5,502 nt of DNA, from the NCBI GenBank assembly GCA_903903365.1, contig CAIUYS010000434.1, forward strand, positions 1-5,502, read 5' to 3'. How positions within the stretch are numbered: position 1 is the stretch's first letter; every line of letters starts with the position of its first letter. Below, piece after piece: positions 1-5,097 of the stretch. The DNA comes from an uncultured Methylococcaceae bacterium (GTDB lineage: Bacteria; Pseudomonadota; Gammaproteobacteria; Methylococcales; Methylomonadaceae). A program made the translations under genes and the position numbers. The notes under the pieces are model-generated. The model was not told where the DNA came from and did no database searches. It saw only the letters and a list, made by a program, of their open reading frames with translations.

Positions 1-1
1 A

Positions 2-307
2 ATCTGCCTGATTCCCATGCCTCTGCGTTACAGTCATTAAGTGACTATCCGCTTTAGTGAGGGCAAGAATACCGATGTTAGACCGAACAAATTTGTAAAA
101 CCTGCCCGGTCTGTTTCGTGTTAAAACAACTCTCCATAAACAAATCCCCAGTTTATAGTCTCCACACGCTTGATAATTAAGCTTTGCAACAAGCCATACG
201 CCTGCGGGCATCCTTAATGCGGTGTCGTTCCTAAGGAATACGCATGAAATAACTTCGGCATCTTTCTCCCTCTCCCACCGGGCATAGGTATCTACACAAC
301 TCGTCAT
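2..307 (-). CDS. Doubtful open frame, partial (runs off left edge)
   Basis: On the minus strand one frame stays open from an in-frame stop at 371-373 to the left edge, with a first ATG at 307 giving at least 102 codons. I do not recognise the product; the visible part is rich in Cys, Trp and Arg and includes the segment VWLVAKLNYQACGDYKLG. About two thirds of codons begin with a purine, as in coding DNA. Against a real gene, the start lies inside the palindromic repeat, no convincing Shine-Dalgarno is present (only CCGGG before the ATG), and nearly all arginines are AGG, AGA, CGA or CGG, unlike the housekeeping genes here. It could be a mobile-element gene, a decayed gene, or a chance open frame. 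Confidence 0.2.
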   Translation of the reverse strand, partial: MTSCVDTYARWEREKDAEVISCVFLRNDTALRMPAGVWLVAKLNYQACGDYKLGICLWRVVLTRNRPGRFYKFVRSNIGILALTKADSHLMTVTQRHGNQAD

Positions 308-489
308 CCCGGCAGGGAGAGCAACGCGAGGGTTGGCCGGGATCCAGATGCCATGGATGGCAATATTGAATTACGCAAACCAATTTTTAACTAAAACTAC
401 TTTTGATCTGATTTTTCACATCCCTGTGTCCTAGATTCCGGCAATCCCTGCCGGAATGACGGCTATATGATTTGTGTAGATACCTATGC
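282..489. repeat. MITE-like palindromic repeat element with 18-bp terminal inverted repeats
   Basis: The ends are perfect 18-bp inverted repeats, GCATAGGTATCTACACAA at 282-299 and its reverse complement at 472-489. Just inside lie 17-bp inverted repeats with one mismatch (302-318 against 445-461, core CCCTGCCGG). Each half also has its own hairpin: ATTCCGGCA/TGCCGGAAT at 435-443 and 449-457 around a 5-nt loop, and ATCCCGG/CCGGGAT at 306-312 and 337-343. The centre (about 345-430) is AT-rich and holds no gene. The GTCATTCCGGCAGGGAT type of palindrome is a common dispersed repeat in proteobacterial genomes. About 208 bp with terminal inverted repeats and no transposase suggests a non-autonomous element, but I see no clear target-site duplication at 281/490. 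It ends 42 bp beyond the likely original end of the regulator gene. Confidence 0.6.
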
Positions 490-531
490 TGTAAATCAGA
501 TAGAGCCATAATTACCTTTCGGCAGCACCTA

Positions 532-600
532 TCAATAGTTCGTGACTTTGATTTCGGGAAGCAGGCGATTGAATTCTTTTTTAACCACTTGATAGCATTT
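532..600 (-). pseudogene. Out-of-frame remnant of the regulator's C-terminal tail
   Basis: On the minus strand, directly after the GAA codon for Glu225, removing one base from the T-run at 598-600 (A-run on the coding strand) changes GAAATGC to GAATGC and restores the reading CYQVVKKEFNRLLPEIKVTNY, which ends in TGA at 532-534. This matches the tail I expect for the subfamily (CYxVVKKEFxRLLP). The intact protein would be about 246 residues. The present stop at 581-583 removes that tail but leaves the DNA-binding domain whole, so the shortened protein may still work. A sequencing or assembly error in the short homopolymer is the main alternative. Confidence 0.7.
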
Positions 601-1273
601 CGCAGGCCTGCGCTTCCAGTTTGGGTCGATCCACCAAGGTGATGTGACCCCGACTATAATGAATCAATCCCGCCCGTTGTAATTTTCCGGCTACTTTTGT
701 GATGCCTTCCCTGCGCACACCCAGCATGGTTGCGATTAATCCGTGGGTCATGATCAATTTGTTTCCGCTTATCCGGTCAAAACTGATCAGCAGCCAGTAG
801 CAGAGTCGCTGCTCAACCGAGTGATGCTGATTGCAGACTGCCGTTTGTGCCATTTGGTTAAGCAGTGCCTGGGTATAACGGAGTAACAGATGTTGCAGCG
901 CTCCGCTGCGTCGTCCACCCGCGCGATCAAATTCCTGCATAAACGGTTGCTCTCGCAACCGATAGGCATAACCCGCACTTAACACAACGGCTTGATTTGG
1001 CGTAGTTTCCCCGCCCATAAAAAGGCTGATACCGATCATGCCTTCATTGCCAACTACAGCAATTTCCGCAGATGCACCATTCTCCATCAGGTAAAGTAAC
1101 GATACCCTACCGGTTGTAGGAAAATAGGCAAAGTTTAACTTATCCCCTGATTCGTAAAGGACATCGCCGGACGACAACGCGACGAGTTCCAAATTTGGAA
1201 AAAGGCGGTCGTATTCGGTAGCAGGCAGAGCGTCAAGGAGACGGTTTTGTCGGGGATTATGTGAGTCAGTCAT
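581..1273 (-). CDS. Crp/Fnr-family transcriptional regulator, C-terminus probably frameshifted
   Basis: This is a 230-residue regulator with an N-terminal cyclic-nucleotide-type beta-barrel (about residues 25-110, including YFPTTGRVSLLY and VVGNEGMIGISLFMGGETTP), a dimerisation helix (about 125-150, LLLRYTQALLNQMAQTAVCN) and a C-terminal Crp-type winged helix (about 172-215, with IATMLGVRREGITKVAGKLQ as helix-turn-helix and SRGHITLVDR as the wing). The barrel lacks the GE...R-S/T-A residues that bind cAMP in CRP, and there is no FNR-type cysteine cluster, so the ligand is unknown. The ATG at 1273 is the first possible start, since an in-frame stop lies two codons upstream; its Shine-Dalgarno is weak. 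Family members, as I recall them, end in CECYAVVKKEFDRLLP; here the frame breaks after Glu225 and gives MLSSG, while the expected tail is present in the next frame. It is divergent from rpsF. Confidence 0.9.
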   Translation of the reverse strand: MTDSHNPRQNRLLDALPATEYDRLFPNLELVALSSGDVLYESGDKLNFAYFPTTGRVSLLYLMENGASAEIAVVGNEGMIGISLFMGGETTPNQAVVLSAGYAYRLREQPFMQEFDRAGGRRSGALQHLLLRYTQALLNQMAQTAVCNQHHSVEQRLCYWLLISFDRISGNKLIMTHGLIATMLGVRREGITKVAGKLQRAGLIHYSRGHITLVDRPKLEAQACEMLSSG

Positions 1274-1319
1274 AAACTACAGCTGTATTAATTAGGTCAG
1301 CAGGCGGTGGTGCAATTTT

Positions 1320-1349
1320 TTAAATTAGCCGCTTGAACGGTTGATTTAA
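1320..1349. repeat. 12-bp inverted repeat in the divergent spacer
   Basis: TTAAATTAGCCG (1320-1331) faces CGGTTGATTTAA (1338-1349) across a 6-nt loop. Ten of twelve positions pair as DNA, and in plus-strand RNA the other two become G-U wobbles. It lies 47-76 bp upstream of the regulator start, where an operator for autoregulation could sit. It is not a classical terminator, because no U-run follows it on the plus strand. It matches neither the CRP (TGTGA-N6-TCACA) nor the full FNR (TTGAT-N4-ATCAA) site. Confidence 0.45.
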
Positions 1350-1471
1350 GGTTTAATTATTGGCAGCTTAAACCCCGTATTTTTTGCATAAATTATAATA
1401 TAATAAGTTGTGTTTTTAAGGTAGTAGTATTAGATAACGATTGCTTATTTTGTATTTTTAACAATAATATT

Positions 1472-1499
1472 TTCTGATCTCTATAAAATACATTATAAT
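1472..1499 (+). promoter_or_regulatory. Probable rpsF operon promoter (sigma-70 type)
   Basis: A perfect -10 box TATAAT lies at 1494-1499, with only a weak -35 candidate (TTCTGA, 1472-1477, 16-bp spacing) and an AT-rich upstream stretch that could serve as an UP element. Transcription would start near 1506, giving a leader of about 80 nt. The bases directly after the -10 box are GCCGGG; GC-rich discriminators are typical of stringently controlled ribosomal promoters, so ppGpp control is a reasonable inference. Confidence 0.45.
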
Positions 1500-1537
1500 G
1501 CCGGGTTCTACGGAGCATATCGCTCCTCCTTGCTTTA

Positions 1538-1577
1538 CCTTCTTTTTAAGACAGAGAAGGAAGGCTTAACCGAAAGG
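1538..1577 (+). promoter_or_regulatory. Candidate S6:S18 autoregulatory leader hairpin of rpsF
   Basis: The leader can fold into an outer stem CCUU (1538-1541) with AAGG (1574-1577), an internal loop with CCGA on the 3' side (1570-1573), and an inner stem UUAAG (1546-1550) with CUUAA (1565-1569) closed by a 14-nt loop. Bacterial rpsF leaders are known to carry a hairpin with a bulged CCG that mimics the 16S rRNA site of the S6:S18 complex and mediates autorepression. Here the 3' strand of the outer stem is also the Shine-Dalgarno (AAAGGA), so bound S6:S18 would block rpsF translation. A competing stem, CCUUCU (1538-1543) with AGAAGG (1555-1560), would free the Shine-Dalgarno. Assignment rests on manual folding. 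Confidence 0.5.
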
Positions 1578-1584
1578 AAAAATA

Positions 1585-2052
1585 ATGCGACATTATGAAA
1601 TTGTCTTTTTAGTCCATCCTGACCAAAGCGCTCAGGTTCCAGCAATGATTGAACGTTACAAGTCAACCATTGAAGCTGCATCCGGTACTATTCACCGTTT
1701 GGAAGACTGGGGTCGTAGACATCTGGCTTATCCAATTAAAAAAATTCATAAAGCCCATTACGTGCTGATGAATGTTGAGTGTGATCAGGCTACATTGGAA
1801 GAACTGGAAAGTGGCTTCCGTTTCAACGATGCTATTTTACGTAGCATGACTTTATTGCAAAAAGCGGCCATTACTGAACCGTCTACTATTGCCACATCAA
1901 CAGCGGAAGAAAATAAAATCGCTGAGTCCAGAGCTAAAGATGCGGCTGCCAGAGAAGCGGTTGTTGTGCCTGCAACAGGTGATATCGACGAAGAAGTTGA
2001 TTTAGACGATGTTGATTTTGATGCTGACGCTGACGAAATCATTCCTGAATAA
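1585..2052 (+). CDS. rpsF: 30S ribosomal protein S6
   Basis: S6 binds 16S rRNA together with S18 in the platform of the 30S subunit. The core fold covers about residues 1-100: MRHYEIVFLVHPDQS at the start, then HRLEDWGRRHLAYPIKK and HKAHYVLMNVE, and FRFNDAILRSM, all nearly as in E. coli S6. At 155 residues it is longer than E. coli S6 (about 131-135). The extra length is an Ala/Glu linker and a strongly acidic tail, with 13 of the last 25 residues Asp or Glu, including EEVDLDDVDFDADADE. In E. coli the S6 C-terminus is extended with glutamates by RimK; here acidity is encoded. The start is supported by AAAGGA placed 7 nt before the ATG. It is first in the operon, 32 nt before rpsR, and is probably controlled by the leader hairpin. 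Confidence 0.97.
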   Translation: MRHYEIVFLVHPDQSAQVPAMIERYKSTIEAASGTIHRLEDWGRRHLAYPIKKIHKAHYVLMNVECDQATLEELESGFRFNDAILRSMTLLQKAAITEPSTIATSTAEENKIAESRAKDAAAREAVVVPATGDIDEEVDLDDVDFDADADEIIPE

Positions 2053-2084
2053 CACTTTTAACTTATTGGATTACGGAAATTATT

Positions 2085-2312
2085 ATGGCACGTAACATCA
2101 GACGCAAAAAATTCTGCCGATTCAGTGCAGAAGGTGGAACGCAGATCGATTATAAAGATCTGGATTTATTAAGCGATTACATTACTGAAACCGGCAAAAT
2201 TGTTCCTAGCCGTATCACAGGAACCAGCGCCAAGTATCAAAGACAGTTATGTGTTGCAATTAAACGCGCTCGTTTTGTTGCATTGCTGCCGTTCTGCGAC
2301 GCACACAAATAA
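2085..2312 (+). CDS. rpsR: 30S ribosomal protein S18
   Basis: S18 forms a heterodimer with S6 on the 30S platform near the mRNA exit. The 75 residues equal the E. coli length and align without gaps: the basic N-terminus MARNIRRKKFCRF, the block IDYKDLDLLSDYITETGKIV, the family signature PSRITGTSAKYQRQL, and the C-terminal KRARFVALLPF. The Shine-Dalgarno is weak (ACGGA about 9 nt before the ATG), which fits translational coupling to rpsF. The only unusual point is a Cys in QLCVAIKRAR, where E. coli has Ala. The stop is 16 nt before the next gene. Confidence 0.98.
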   Translation: MARNIRRKKFCRFSAEGGTQIDYKDLDLLSDYITETGKIVPSRITGTSAKYQRQLCVAIKRARFVALLPFCDAHK

Positions 2313-2328
2313 CATAATCGGAGGGGCT

Positions 2329-3231
2329 ATGAATTTTTTAGCGACTTACATTATGCGAGGCAGAGTGCAGGCCATGATAGTGGCCTCCTCTCTCGCATTG
2401 TTGTCACTAATGATGCCCCCGGTAAGTGTTGTAAGTTCAGCCACCGTTGCTCTCGTTACTTTAAGGCGGGGAGCATTCGAAGGTTTATATGTTTTAATTT
2501 GCTCCAGTTTTGCAGCCGGCCTTTTAGGCTTTCTGGTACTCGGTAATTATCAGTTCGCATTGCTTTATGTAATGGTTCTGTGGTTGCCGGTCTGGTTGAT
2601 TTCAATCATCTTAAGAGAAGGTCGGCATTTGCCGCTGGCGGTTGAAATTGCCATATTGATTGGCATCGTTGGCGTTATAGGTTTTTATCTCTATGCTGAC
2701 GACCCTGCCGCAATGTGGAAAGCCGTGCTTTTGCAAATGATACCGGCAGACGCACCGGTTGCAGATATTCAACGCACCATCGATGTTATGGTACATTACA
2801 TGACTGGCGTGGTTGCCGCAGGCTCGGTATTTGGCTTGTTGTTTGGCTTGTTTTTGGGGCGGTGGTGGCAGGCAAACCTTTATAATCCGGGTGGTTTCAG
2901 GCAAGAGTTTTTGTCATTGGATACGAAGCCCAGGTTGTCAATAGGAAGTATTGCTGTCGTAACCGTTGCTTTGGCAAGCTCTGGAGTTATATCTGAAATA
3001 GCATGGAATATTAGCATCTTGCTCTTTGTGTTATACACAGTGAGTGGAACGGCTGTTTTACATACCGTTTTTTTAGGGAAGAAACTGGCACGCTTTATGG
3101 TGCCGATGCTTTATGTAACCCTGTTTTTGATACCCCATGCCATGTTGCTAGTTGCTCTAATTGGCTTGAGTGATCCGTGGTTGAACTTACGCAAAAAAAA
3201 ATCGAATACACACACGCCTGACGGCGTATAA
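2329..3231 (+). CDS. DUF2232 (YybS-like) predicted inner-membrane protein
   Basis: This is a 300-residue, highly hydrophobic protein of unknown function. I count about eight or nine membrane segments (roughly residues 14-30, 32-46, 50-72, 76-95, 103-122, 157-177, 204-225, 228-249 and 255-281), with a hydrophilic stretch at about 124-155 and a basic C-terminal tail (NLRKKKSN). It resembles the DUF2232/YybS family; in Bacillus subtilis yybS also lies near rplI, so the link to L9 seems old. The start at 2329 is preferred because it has a strong Shine-Dalgarno (GGAGGGG) and begins just after the rpsR stop; the 43 in-frame codons upstream overlap rpsR in another frame and are not likely to be translated. 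No catalytic motif is visible. It lies between rpsR and rplI with short gaps, so it is surely co-transcribed. Confidence 0.85.
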   Translation: MNFLATYIMRGRVQAMIVASSLALLSLMMPPVSVVSSATVALVTLRRGAFEGLYVLICSSFAAGLLGFLVLGNYQFALLYVMVLWLPVWLISIILREGRHLPLAVEIAILIGIVGVIGFYLYADDPAAMWKAVLLQMIPADAPVADIQRTIDVMVHYMTGVVAAGSVFGLLFGLFLGRWWQANLYNPGGFRQEFLSLDTKPRLSIGSIAVVTVALASSGVISEIAWNISILLFVLYTVSGTAVLHTVFLGKKLARFMVPMLYVTLFLIPHAMLLVALIGLSDPWLNLRKKKSNTHTPDGV

Positions 3232-3266
3232 ATAATGATTTAAAACCGAAAGGTGAGGATTAAAAG

Positions 3267-3716
3267 ATGGAAGTTATTCTTCTTGAAAAGATAGCAAACT
3301 TGGGTAACCTGGGCGACAAAGTCTCCATTAAATCAGGTTACGGTAGAAACTATCTTGTTCCACAAGGTAAAGCTGTTCCTGCAACAACCAAGAAAATTGC
3401 CGAGTTTGAAGAGCGTCGTGCCGAGCTTGAAAAAGCAGCAGCCGAAAAGTTAAGTACTGCTCAAAAACTGGGTACTGAACTAACCAAACTGCAAATTGAA
3501 ATTGCCCATAAAGCGGGTGATGAAGGCAGATTGTTTGGCTCAATTGGTACACACAATATTGCTGAAGCTATTACTGCCGCAGGTATTGCGGTTGAAAAAC
3601 ATCAAATTCGTTTGCCGCATGGGGCAATTCGCCATATTGGTGAGTATCCTATCGACATTAACTTACATTCTGATGTTATAGTAACACTGACTATTAAAGT
3701 AGTTGCTGAAGCATAA
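3267..3716 (+). CDS. rplI: 50S ribosomal protein L9
   Basis: L9 binds 23S rRNA near the base of the L1 stalk and helps reading-frame maintenance. Its 149 residues match the usual 148-149. The N-terminal rRNA-binding domain (about 1-47) carries the family signature GDKVSIKSGYGRNYLVPQGK; a long central helix (about 40-75, rich in Glu, Lys and Ala) joins it to the C-terminal domain, with AGDEGRLFGSIGTHNIAEAI and a final IKVVAEA. The Shine-Dalgarno is good (AGGTGAGG, 8 nt before the ATG). It is the last gene of the ribosomal operon. In many gammaproteobacteria the next gene would be dnaB; here the heptamer repeats and waaA follow. Confidence 0.98.
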   Translation: MEVILLEKIANLGNLGDKVSIKSGYGRNYLVPQGKAVPATTKKIAEFEERRAELEKAAAEKLSTAQKLGTELTKLQIEIAHKAGDEGRLFGSIGTHNIAEAITAAGIAVEKHQIRLPHGAIRHIGEYPIDINLHSDVIVTLTIKVVAEA

Positions 3717-3720
3717 TTAA

Positions 3721-3761
3721 TAAAAGTGAAAGGTAAAAGGTAAAAGGTAAAAGGTAAAAGG
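3721..3761 (+). repeat. Heptamer tandem array A (TAAAAGG type)
   Basis: Four exact copies of TAAAAGG stand at 3734-3761, preceded by two variant units (TAAAAGT at 3721-3727, where the last T is shared, and TGAAAGG at 3727-3733). The array starts 5 nt after the rplI stop codon. It is complementary in register to array B downstream. Confidence 0.9.
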
Positions 3762-3826
3762 CGATAGTTTATTAAGCCTTAAACTTTGAACCTTTTGCCT
3801 TGAACCTTGAACCTTGAACCTTGAGC
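3726..3826 (+). terminator. Long imperfect hairpin formed by the two heptamer arrays
   Basis: GGTAAAAGG (3753-3761) pairs with CCTTTTGCC (3791-3799) with one G-U wobble, two A-U pairs extend this stem, and then AAGGT/ACCTT blocks of five pairs alternate with two mismatches per repeat, out to about 3726/3826. The loop is 29 nt (3762-3790) and can form a small inner stem, AAGGC/GCCTT (3758-3762 with 3776-3780). It lies just after rplI and could end or attenuate the ribosomal transcript or protect its 3' end, but no U-run follows, so it is not a textbook intrinsic terminator. The terminator role is inference; the pairing is read from the sequence. Confidence 0.35.
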
Positions 3827-3846
3827 CTTGGACCTTGAACCTTGCG
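3784..3846 (+). repeat. Heptamer tandem array B (CCTTGAA type), overlapping the waaA start
   Basis: Nine consecutive 7-bp units fill exactly 63 bp: CTTTGAA, CCTTTTG, CCTTGAA three times, CCTTGAG, CCTTGGA, CCTTGAA and CCTTGCG. The exact copies lie at 3798-3818 and 3833-3839. Every CCTTG unit contains a TTG, and since three units make seven codons, TTG recurs in the waaA frame at 3814 and 3835. The last four or five units are inside the possible coding region. Confidence 0.9.
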
Positions 3847-5097
3847 TTTTATACTTGCATTTTTTATCTGTTAATACCCTTCATACTCTTGCGCCTGCTC
3901 TGGCGTGGTATAAAAGCGCCCGACTACCGATACCGATGGCGCGAACGTTTCGCATTTTACAATAAATCCTTCTCCCAAGATGTTATCTGGTTTCATGCCG
4001 TCTCCGTAGGCGAAGCTGAAGCTTTGTTTCCGCTTGTTCGGCGCATACAAAAGCAATATCCGGATGCCAAACTATTAATCACCACGACTACACCGACCGG
4101 TTCCGCCAGAGTTAAGGCCGTGATGCAAGATACCGTTGCCCATGTCTATCTCCCTTATGATGTTCCCGATGCAATCAACCGGTTTATGCGCTGTTTTAAG
4201 CCAAAGTTGGCGGTTATTATGGAAACCGAAATATGGCCAAACCTTTTCGCGGGTTGTGGAAAAAACTCGATTCCTTTATATATTATCAATGCCCGATTAT
4301 CTGAAAAATCATCGCGCGGTTATCGTAAAATTCCTGCACTCGTTCTTCCCGCTTTAGCACAAGTAAGCGGTATTGCGACACAAACGCAAGATGATGCTAA
4401 CCGGTTTATCGCTATTGGTGCAGCCAGTGAAAAAGTTAACACATTGGGCAATATAAAGTTTGATGTTGAAATTCCACCGTCAACACTTGCGCTGGGCTTA
4501 CAGATAAAAGCCGATTTGTTTGAGGGCCGGTTTGTCTGGTTAATTGCCAGCACCCATAAAGACGAAGAAGCTTTGTTTCTTGAGTTATACACAGAAATCA
4601 AGCAAAAAATCCCTGAATTATTATTGGTTATAGTACCCAGACATCCAGAGCGCTTTGCCGACGTTAAAAAGCTGTGTGAACAGTTTCAGTTAGCGGTCGT
4701 TATGCGCACAACGGGTGCCAGGGCTTATACAGAAACGGATGTTTATCTGGTTGATACGATGGGTGAATTAAAAGCGCTGTATGCCGCTGCAGACGTTGCT
4801 TTTGTGGGTGGGAGCATGGTGCCTGTCGGCGGGCATAATATTCTGGAGGCAGCCGCAGTCGGCGTTCCTGTTATGTTTGGGCCGCACATGGAAAACTTTA
4901 AAGAAATAGCGTGCGGCGTGCTAAGCCATGATGCAGCCATTCAATGTCAAAATAAAGACGATCTGGTTAAGACCATTTTATCGTTGTATCAACAACCTGA
5001 CTACAGACAGTCTCTGGCTGAAAAAGGTAAGGCTTTTGTCCGTTATAATCAGGGCGCTATTACCCGAATTTGTACAATGCTTGAGCAATCCCTTTAA
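3835..5097 (+). CDS. waaA: 3-deoxy-D-manno-octulosonic acid (Kdo) transferase
   Basis: WaaA (KdtA, GT30 family) transfers Kdo from CMP-Kdo to the lipid A precursor at the inner face of the cytoplasmic membrane. From the TTG at 3835 the protein has 420 residues (E. coli 425). It begins with a membrane anchor (about 4-22, AFYTCIFYLLIPFILLRLLW), then RGIKAPDYRYRWRERF, the motif HAVSVGEAEA with the likely catalytic Glu at about 60, TTTTPTGS, HVYLPYDVPDA, METEIWPN at about 129-136, the CMP-Kdo side PRHPERF, DTMGELKALYAAADVAFVGGS, and GGHNILEAAAVGVPVMFGPH. The 3835 start aligns with the E. coli N-terminus (MNLAFYTCIFYLL against MELLYTALLYL). An alternative TTG at 3814 adds seven repeat-encoded residues and is the farthest possible, because TGA stands at 3808. 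No ATG occurs before the catalytic region, and no clear Shine-Dalgarno precedes either TTG. Confidence 0.93.
   Translation: MNLAFYTCIFYLLIPFILLRLLWRGIKAPDYRYRWRERFAFYNKSFSQDVIWFHAVSVGEAEALFPLVRRIQKQYPDAKLLITTTTPTGSARVKAVMQDTVAHVYLPYDVPDAINRFMRCFKPKLAVIMETEIWPNLFAGCGKNSIPLYIINARLSEKSSRGYRKIPALVLPALAQVSGIATQTQDDANRFIAIGAASEKVNTLGNIKFDVEIPPSTLALGLQIKADLFEGRFVWLIASTHKDEEALFLELYTEIKQKIPELLLVIVPRHPERFADVKKLCEQFQLAVVMRTTGARAYTETDVYLVDTMGELKALYAAADVAFVGGSMVPVGGHNILEAAAVGVPVMFGPHMENFKEIACGVLSHDAAIQCQNKDDLVKTILSLYQQPDYRQSLAEKGKAFVRYNQGAITRICTMLEQSL

Larger units (their letters stand above)
1274..1584. other. Divergent intergenic region between the regulator gene and rpsF
   Basis: This 311-bp, very AT-rich spacer has no coding potential. 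It holds the start region of the minus-strand regulator, a long dyad at 1320-1349, AT-rich tracts (two overlapping TATAAT sequences at 1394-1404 without a good -35 partner, and TTGGCA at 1360-1365 without a good -10), the likely rpsF promoter ending at 1499 and the rpsF leader. The leader also contains a small hairpin, GGAGC/GCTCC at 1512-1526, of unknown role. For the regulator only a weak candidate promoter is visible: TTGCAC on the minus strand at about 1309-1314, with poor -10 matches close to the start codon. Confidence 0.6.

Noticed and set aside
1..54. C-terminal end of a plus-strand gene entering from the left
   Set aside because: Only 18 codons are open before a stop at 55-57, and the peptide is not recognisable.
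435..457. Intrinsic terminator for the minus-strand regulator
   Set aside because: The 9-bp stem is good, but no U-run follows on the minus strand, and it is explained as part of the palindromic element.
1394..1404. Overlapping TATAAT boxes as the main rpsF promoter
   Set aside because: No acceptable -35 lies 16-18 bp upstream, and the leader would be long; the box at 1494-1499 has better surroundings. A secondary promoter cannot be excluded.
2200..2328. Upstream in-frame extension of the DUF2232 protein (43 more codons)
   Set aside because: It overlaps rpsR in another frame, encodes an unrelated polar stretch, and the ATG at 2329 has the strong GGAGGGG Shine-Dalgarno.
3214..3227. ACGCC/GGCGT hairpin at the end of the DUF2232 gene as a terminator
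   Set aside because: The stem is only 5 bp with a 4-nt loop, lies mostly in coding sequence, has no U-run and is followed by a well-placed rplI.
3244..3253. AACCGAAAGG before rplI, identical to the ten bases at 1568-1577 before rpsF, as a second S6:S18 site
   Set aside because: The sequence upstream of rplI lacks the partner strands (no CCUU or UUAAG suitably placed), so the hairpin cannot form; the match probably reflects similar Shine-Dalgarno surroundings.
3721..3846. CRISPR-like repeats
   Set aside because: The units are 7 bp and contiguous without unique spacers, so this is a simple tandem repeat.
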